Notes under the pieces: generated by a model
Database searches by the model: none
Told to the model about the DNA's origin: nothing
Seen by the model: only the letters and a program-made list of their open reading frames with translations
Virus record (IMG/VR): IMGVR_UViG_3300048024_000708
Location: 1 to 33,361 of that record
DNA: 33,361 nucleotides
Source: a virus
Reading direction: 5' to 3' (one strand)
Shown: positions 29,286 through 33,361 of the stretch, piece by piece
How positions within the stretch are numbered: position 1 is the stretch's first letter
How the letters are laid out: every line of letters begins with the position of its first letter
Translations under genes and position numbers: made by a program

Positions 29286-29299
29286 GTGTAATATTGATT
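29286..29299 (+). promoter_or_regulatory. Candidate late promoter (GTGTAA-N8-ATG)
   Basis: GTGTAATATT (29286-29295), four bases, ATG at 29300. Identical in its first ten bases and its spacing to the element before 10079. Confidence 0.55.
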
Positions 29300-29695
29300 A
29301 TGGAATATAGTAAACAAGGAGTACCAGGAAAACTTATTAATACTCAAGTAGCTTCAGCCAATCTTGGTGAAGTTACTGAGTTTGAGGGGCAAAGAATTCA
29401 ATCTGCTTATTTTTCAACTTGTGGAGATACGATAGGCATACAAGCTCCAGAAGGTAGATCAATTGTAATAACTGACGTAATTCATGGGGCTACAGGAGGC
29501 ACTACTGGAGATAGTACTGATTTAGAGCTATGCTATAAAGACTCAAAATCATCCTTAGCTTCGGCTAGAGTAGTTTTTCTAGTTATGCCAGCAAGAACAA
29601 CCCATACTTTTTTTACTCCAATTTTATTACCTCAAAGTAAATTTTTAAACTTTAGAGCTGGATCTGATCTCACAATTTGCTATTACATAGTTTAG
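29300..29695 (+). CDS. Small beta-rich protein, probable virion component
   Basis: 131 residues from the ATG at 29300; a TTG six codons upstream would overlap the promoter-like element. The sequence is all-beta in look: QSAYFSTCGDTIGIQAPEGR, SIVITDVIHGATGG, SARVVFLVMPARTTHTFF and a final FRAGSDLTICYYIV. This pattern of alternating hydrophobic residues with a central 'PEGRSIVITDV' resembles small decoration or head-fibre proteins in marine phages, but no family is recognised. The late-type promoter shared with the fibre operon supports a structural role. Four cysteines are scattered without a motif. Confidence 0.5.
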   Translation: MEYSKQGVPGKLINTQVASANLGEVTEFEGQRIQSAYFSTCGDTIGIQAPEGRSIVITDVIHGATGGTTGDSTDLELCYKDSKSSLASARVVFLVMPARTTHTFFTPILLPQSKFLNFRAGSDLTICYYIV

Positions 29696-29697
29696 TC

Positions 29698-29726
29698 TTG
29701 ACTTTTATATAAATATCACCTATAAT
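29698..29726 (+). promoter_or_regulatory. Promoter of the recombinase operon
   Basis: TTGACT (29698-29703), 17 bases, perfect TATAAT (29721-29726), then CAT and ATGGTG. Seven bases after the -10 falls on the GTG at 29733, directly following the ATG at 29730, so the mRNA is leaderless or has at most a few bases. Confidence 0.7.
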
Positions 29727-29729
29727 CAT

Positions 29730-30068
29730 ATGGTGATTAAAAATAAAAACAAAAAAGACATTCTTGCCAACATAGTAAATATTCCTAAAACTCAAAAACG
29801 AGCATTTTGGGCGCGTGAATTTAAAATCTTAAATGACTTAATGAGGCTATTCCCTAATGAATCTTTCTGGAATTTAATCAACTTTAAAGAAAAAAAAGAC
29901 TCTTTAATATTTTATAAGTCAGAACACGGAATAAAAGTACTTAAAACATTATATAATGAATATAATTATCAACCTAGAGTCACTCCCAAAATTGAGTTAG
30001 GCGAAAAATTTGGTGAAGATAAGATTATATCAAGCAATAAAAACACAATTAAAAACTTTTTATCATAA
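29730..30068 (+). CDS. Conserved-looking protein of unknown function upstream of recombinase
   Basis: 112 residues (or 111 if translation begins at the adjacent GTG 29733). Basic N-terminus (KNKNKKDILANIV), then the Trp-rich segment TQKRAFWAREFKILNDLMRL and FWNLINFKEKKDSLIFY, ending with a basic tail. No known fold is recognised. It overlaps the recombinase start by one base (TAATG). Its position suggests an accessory to recombination or replication, for instance a recombinase loader, but nothing in the sequence proves that. Confidence 0.55.
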   Translation: MVIKNKNKKDILANIVNIPKTQKRAFWAREFKILNDLMRLFPNESFWNLINFKEKKDSLIFYKSEHGIKVLKTLYNEYNYQPRVTPKIELGEKFGEDKIISSNKNTIKNFLS

Positions 30069-31174
30069 TGACAGAAACACAATCAAATACATTTTTAAAA
30101 TCTTTTCTTAAAAACAATAAAGAGTATCACTATAATTTTGAAGAAGAGATAGATTATAAAGTCTCAAGCGGCAGTCTTAGGATGGACTTTGAGCTTGGAG
30201 GAGGATTCGGCCCAGGGCTTCACAGGTTTGTAGGAATGAATGAAGGGGGCAAAACATCCGAATCTCTAGAAGTTATGAAAAACTTTTTAAATACGCAAGA
30301 AAAAAGTAAAGGTTTCTTCATTAAAGCAGAAGGGCGGTTAAGTCCTGAAATGAGGTTACGCTCAGGAATAAATTTTGTATTTTCTGAAGATGAATGGGTA
30401 GAAGGAACTTGTTTTGTTTTCGAAAGTAACGTTTATGAAACAGTTTTAGAGGTCATGAAGATGTTAATATTAAACAATGACGACGGAAACAAATACTGCT
30501 TTGTACTTGATTCTCTAGATGGACTAATCACTAAAGATGACTTAAATAAATCTTTTGAAGATGCTCATAAAGTTGCTGGAGGAGCGCTGCTTGGCGCAAA
30601 GTTCATGCAAAGAATGAGTATATCTTTAGCGAAAAGAGGCCACATGGCGATATTCATATCTCAAGTGAGAGCAGACATCAAGCTAGACCCATACTCAAAA
30701 GCACCAGTAAGGCAAACTAGCGCAACTGGAGGTAATGCTTTATTACACTTTGCAAATTTTATATTAGAATTTCAGCCTAGGTTTAAAAAAGATATCATAT
30801 TAGAAGATCAAGCTAAACCAGTTTGTCCAGATAAAAATCCTATGCTCGGGCATCTAGTAAGTATCGCAGTTAAAAAATCTCCCAACGAAAAAACAAACTA
30901 TACATTAAACTACCCAATTAAATATGGAAGACAGGGAGGTAATTCAGTGTGGGTTGAGAGAGAGATTATAGATATGCTTTATTTATGGGGTTATATAAAT
31001 AAAAAAGGAGCATGGATTAGTGTTGAAGAAGAGTTTATTAATATATTAAAAGATAATAAATTTGAATTTCCCGAAAAAATACAAGGCGACTCTAAATTAA
31101 ATAATCATTTAGAAGAAAATGCGGACTTAGTTAAATTTTTAATTAATCATTTTAAAGAAATTATATCCAAGTGA
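30068..31174 (+). CDS. uvsX: RecA/UvsX-like recombinase
   Basis: 368 residues, close to T4 UvsX (391). Residues 41-64 hold the ATP-binding strand and Walker A motif (GMNEGGKT, G56-T63), preceded by LGGGFGPGLHRFV. FIKAEGR (84-90) matches the RecA catalytic-Glu segment, and YCFVLDSLDGL (143-153) is Walker B. AIFISQVRADIK plus ATGGNALLHFANFILEFQ correspond to the DNA-binding L1/L2 region and following strand. It would coat single-stranded DNA and carry out strand exchange for recombination-dependent replication and repair. It overlaps its neighbours by 1 and 4 bases, forming an operon with a nuclease. A gp32-type partner is not seen; the bacterial-type SSB at 2315 is the likely one. Confidence 0.88.
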   Translation: MTETQSNTFLKSFLKNNKEYHYNFEEEIDYKVSSGSLRMDFELGGGFGPGLHRFVGMNEGGKTSESLEVMKNFLNTQEKSKGFFIKAEGRLSPEMRLRSGINFVFSEDEWVEGTCFVFESNVYETVLEVMKMLILNNDDGNKYCFVLDSLDGLITKDDLNKSFEDAHKVAGGALLGAKFMQRMSISLAKRGHMAIFISQVRADIKLDPYSKAPVRQTSATGGNALLHFANFILEFQPRFKKDIILEDQAKPVCPDKNPMLGHLVSIAVKKSPNEKTNYTLNYPIKYGRQGGNSVWVEREIIDMLYLWGYINKKGAWISVEEEFINILKDNKFEFPEKIQGDSKLNNHLEENADLVKFLINHFKEIISK

Positions 31175-31578
31175 AGTTTAAAACTACCTCTGGAGTGATC
31201 AAGCGAGCAAAAACTCCTAAAAAATATTTTATTAATTGGAGTGCAGAAAGCAAAAGTAAATTCCAAAAAAGCGTAAAAGATTTTCTTTTTGATTTTTGGC
31301 GCTATGACGTAGTGCTTGAGGAATTTCCTATTCCTGGAAGTAGACTTTCAATAGATTTTTTTAATGTAAATAAAAAAATTGCAGTAGAAGTTCAAGGAGA
31401 TCAGCACATTAAGTATGTGCCTTATTTTCACCAAACAAAAGGCAACTATCTCCATCAATTAAGAAAAGACAAAGATAAAGAAAATTTTTGCAAAATAAAT
31501 AATATTACTCTAGTAGAAATATTCACAGACGATGTTGTATCTAAAGATTTATTTAAAAAGTATAATATAGATTTATAG
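31171..31578 (+). CDS. PD-(D/E)XK-type endonuclease (VSR/DUF559-like)
   Basis: 135 residues, GTG start overlapping the recombinase stop (GTGA). The core RLSIDFFNVNKKIAVEVQGD followed by QH fits VSR/DUF559-like nucleases: D62 and E73 as metal ligands, Q75 in the place of the usual Lys, and H79 in the G-D-x-H motif. The C-terminal half has LRKDKDKENFCKINNITLVEI, the helix and strand after the active site in this family. N-terminal SAESKSKFQKSVKDFLFDFW is the preceding helix. It likely nicks or cuts DNA in recombination or repair next to UvsX; a homing endonuclease is an alternative, less likely because it is embedded in the operon. Confidence 0.75.
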   Translation: MKFKTTSGVIKRAKTPKKYFINWSAESKSKFQKSVKDFLFDFWRYDVVLEEFPIPGSRLSIDFFNVNKKIAVEVQGDQHIKYVPYFHQTKGNYLHQLRKDKDKENFCKINNITLVEIFTDDVVSKDLFKKYNIDL

Positions 31579-31591
31579 TGTAAAGCTTTTT
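31578..31591 (+). promoter_or_regulatory. Candidate late promoter (GTGTAA-N8-ATG)
   Basis: GTGTAA (31578-31583), eight bases, ATG at 31592. It starts at the last base of the nuclease stop codon. Same spacing as at 10065, 29286 and 29246 (minus). Confidence 0.4.
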
Positions 31592-31849
31592 ATGAGAGAT
31601 TTCGATCCAAACAATTTAGGGCGCTTTGAAATGCCCGAAGAAATATTTGAAAAAATATATGAACTTTCTGGAGGTGTAGAAGAATCCTCCAAAGGATTCT
31701 TGTTAGCTTATGTAAACAGCGAAGGAGAACCAATAATACATTCTAAAGCCCCAAATCAAATAGTGCATATGGGGTTGATTAAGGCTATCGAGCAATTCCT
31801 TATTCAAATGGAATCTCAAGAAGATATGCCTCCTCCGTCAGAAGATTAA
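31592..31849 (+). CDS. Small acidic protein of unknown function
   Basis: 85 residues, clearly acidic. It begins MRDFDPNNLGRFEMPEEIFE, has a likely beta-hairpin (KGFLLAYVNSEGEPIIHSKA), an amphipathic helix (VHMGLIKAIEQFLIQMES) and an acidic C-terminus (PPPSED). No family is recognised. The layout 'strand, hairpin, helix' with 'GFLLAYVNSEGEPIIHSKAP' suggests a small alpha/beta domain. It sits alone between the nuclease and the helicase promoter and has the late-type start signal. Confidence 0.55.
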   Translation: MRDFDPNNLGRFEMPEEIFEKIYELSGGVEESSKGFLLAYVNSEGEPIIHSKAPNQIVHMGLIKAIEQFLIQMESQEDMPPPSED

Positions 31850-31851
31850 TC

Positions 31852-31886
31852 TTGACTTTTAAGGAGTTTATTGATATCATTAAAAT
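31852..31886 (+). promoter_or_regulatory. Promoter of the helicase gene, predicted leaderless start
   Basis: TTGACT (31852-31857), exactly 17 bases, TATCAT (31875-31880), six bases TAAAAT, ATG at 31887. Expected start on the A of ATG. An AAGGAG (31861-31866) lies inside the spacer, too far upstream and outside the predicted mRNA, so it is not a working ribosome-binding site. Confidence 0.72.
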
Positions 31887-33361
31887 ATGATATCGTCAAA
31901 CGAACTAGAACAACATGTATTGGCTGGATTAATAAGGTATCCAGATATATTCCATGACATTGAATATTTTATAGATGAAAAAGATTTTTATGATGAAGAC
32001 TCTATAGTGCATAAAACTATATTTAAAATCATAAAACAATTAGCAAACGCATCTGAACCTATAGATCCAGTTATTATAGCAGAAAGAATTAATTCTATCG
32101 GAATTAGTTTTGAAGATAATATAAATGTATCTGATTATGTCCAAGCATTATCAATGCGGAGAGTAGCAAAGAATCAAGTTATGTCTTCCTGTAAAGAGCT
32201 TAAGAAGCTGACAGTAAAAAGAGAGATTTGTAATTCTGCTAAAGAAGTAATTTCTTCAGTTAAAAGAATGCCAGCTGAATCTTCTTATTCAGAAATTGTG
32301 GGAGAAGCTGATGCGGTATTCAATAAAACTATCAACGTTTTTGACTCGGGGCAAGACGCCCCTATGAACATCTATGAAAATATGGAGTCCATGATTGAAG
32401 AGTTAGGGAATAACCCCGTAACTGATTTTGGAATGAAAGGCCCGCATAAGAAATTACATGATCTATATGGATCGCTTCTTAGACCAGGCAACATTACAGT
32501 CATAACAGCTAGGTCTGGAGTGGGTAAGACTCAATTTTGTATGGATTTTTGCACGAAAGTTTCAGCAGAACATAATGTTCCTATATTACACTTTGATAAC
32601 GGCGAGATGAGTTTCGAAGAGCTCACAATGAGGCAGTGTGCAGCACTCAGCGGAGTACCCTTACATCTTTGTGAAACAGGCAAGTGGAGGACTGCGGGAG
32701 AAGAAGTATGTAATAAAATTAGATCAGTGTTCCCTAAAGTTAAAGGTCTACAGTTTTACTATCAAAACGTCGGGGGTCTTTCTGTTAATGAAATGATTAG
32801 CTTAGTAAAAAGATTTTATTACGGGAAAATCGGAAGAGGTAATCCGCTAATATTAAGTTTTGATTATATTAAAACCTCTTATTCGGAAAATGGCTCCAAC
32901 ATGAAAGAGTGGGAGCAAATTGGTAAAATGGTAAATGACTTTAAGAAGTGCATACAAAGAGATATTGTTGTTGATGGAAAACCAGTCATACCTATGATTA
33001 CTAGCGTACAAACTAATCGAATGGGGATCAGTCAAAACAGAAATTCGGACGCTGTTGTTGAAGATGAAAGCGTGGTATCATTATCAGACAGAATTACTCA
33101 GTTTTGCTCTCATATGTTTTTCTTAAGGCCAAAAACTACCGATGAGGTAGAATCAGATATGGGCTTCGGAACCCATAAACTAATAAATCTAAAATCTAGA
33201 CATTTAGGTGATGACGTTTTTGGTGCCCTAGAGCCAGTTAAAATGCCAGATGGTAGATTGAAGAAAAATTATATCAATTTAAATTTTGATAATTTTGGCA
33301 TAACAGAAGTAGGAGATTTAAGAGATCTAGTCGAACATCTAGAGGCTACAGGAGAGCCTAT
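31887..33361 (+). CDS. dnaB: Replicative DNA helicase, DnaB/gp41-like (3' end outside window)
   Basis: At least 491 codons in one open frame to the window end. The N-terminal domain (about 1-110) has the DnaB-type opening SNELEQHVLAGLIRYPDIF and the helical region that binds primase. The RecA-like motor shows Walker A ARSGVGKT (208-215), then HFDNGEMSFEELTMRQ (cf. LDxEMS in DnaB), Walker B LILSFDY (D326) and a sensor/arginine-finger region around ITSVQTNRMG. The C-terminal part contains ITQFCSHMFFLRPK, the usual DxxxxSD-strand. It would unwind DNA as a ring at the fork. It completes the replication gene set with SSB and UvsX. No primase gene is in the window. The missing end may hold only a short tail. 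Confidence 0.92.
   Translation, partial: MISSNELEQHVLAGLIRYPDIFHDIEYFIDEKDFYDEDSIVHKTIFKIIKQLANASEPIDPVIIAERINSIGISFEDNINVSDYVQALSMRRVAKNQVMSSCKELKKLTVKREICNSAKEVISSVKRMPAESSYSEIVGEADAVFNKTINVFDSGQDAPMNIYENMESMIEELGNNPVTDFGMKGPHKKLHDLYGSLLRPGNITVITARSGVGKTQFCMDFCTKVSAEHNVPILHFDNGEMSFEELTMRQCAALSGVPLHLCETGKWRTAGEEVCNKIRSVFPKVKGLQFYYQNVGGLSVNEMISLVKRFYYGKIGRGNPLILSFDYIKTSYSENGSNMKEWEQIGKMVNDFKKCIQRDIVVDGKPVIPMITSVQTNRMGISQNRNSDAVVEDESVVSLSDRITQFCSHMFFLRPKTTDEVESDMGFGTHKLINLKSRHLGDDVFGALEPVKMPDGRLKKNYINLNFDNFGITEVGDLRDLVEHLEATGEP

Noticed and set aside
29282-29299. TTG start six codons before 29300
   Set aside because: It lies over the GTGTAA element and the ATG at 29300 has the same 8-base spacing as three other genes.
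1-33361. tRNA genes, CRISPR arrays, insertion sequences, attachment sites
   Set aside because: None seen by eye on either strand: no GTTCRA-type T-loop within a clover-leaf, no regularly spaced direct repeats and no transposase or integrase-like protein.

Overview
The window looks like part of the AT-rich genome of a large tailed phage, most likely marine. It carries T4-type functions: a UvsX/RecA-like recombinase, a DnaB/gp41-like helicase, a small gp55-like sigma factor, dUTPase, class I ribonucleotide reductase, Hsp20, a lysine-rich head-associated protein and fibre genes. It also has a bacterial-type SSB with an acidic tail, which T4 lacks. No tRNA, CRISPR array, transposase or integrase was seen. 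One secreted protein ends in a tryptophan/tyrosine-rich segment that resembles a tail domain I associate with marine Verrucomicrobiota (Opitutae). That gives a weak, testable hint at the host.

Layout: (1) 1-492, the 3' end of a fibre-like gene on +. (2) 489-4148, a tightly overlapping leftward block: unknown protein, dUTPase, sigma factor, SSB, SNase-type nuclease, then glycosyltransferase and FmdB-like protein. (3) 4340-8752, rightward metabolism and stress genes: spermidine synthase-like enzyme, NrdA, Nudix hydrolase, Hsp20. (4) 8795-26769, a host-interaction block: secreted protein, 40-residue membrane protein, fibre with a lamin-tail-like domain, holin-like protein, EF-hand lipoprotein and a 4941-residue multidomain protein that fills about 44% of the window. 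(5) 26827-27840, NrdB, separated from NrdA by 19 kb and lacking the usual radical tyrosine. (6) 27841-29232, a leftward head-associated protein. (7) 29300-33361, a small virion-like protein, an unknown protein, recombinase, PD-(D/E)XK nuclease, a small unknown protein and the helicase, which runs off the window.

Regulation is the most coherent new signal. Six sites share TTGACT, exactly 17 bases, then a -10-like hexamer (TATAAT, TATGAT, TATCAT, TAGAAT or, weakly, TACTCT). At three of them the expected transcription start falls on the A of the ATG, which predicts leaderless mRNAs; a fourth points to a GTG. A second motif, GTGTAA followed by exactly 8 bases and ATG, precedes four other genes, mostly virion-type. 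It is a candidate late promoter for the phage's own sigma factor and would also give leaderless or near-leaderless messages.

The giant protein appears to be built by nested insertion: a LamG domain is split by about 285 residues, and a beta-propeller that itself holds repeated beta-sandwich modules interrupts a long BspA-like leucine-rich array. It ends in a catalytically dead FGE/C-type-lectin-like domain and a von Willebrand A domain with an intact DxSxS motif. I infer a virion adhesin or receptor-binding protein.
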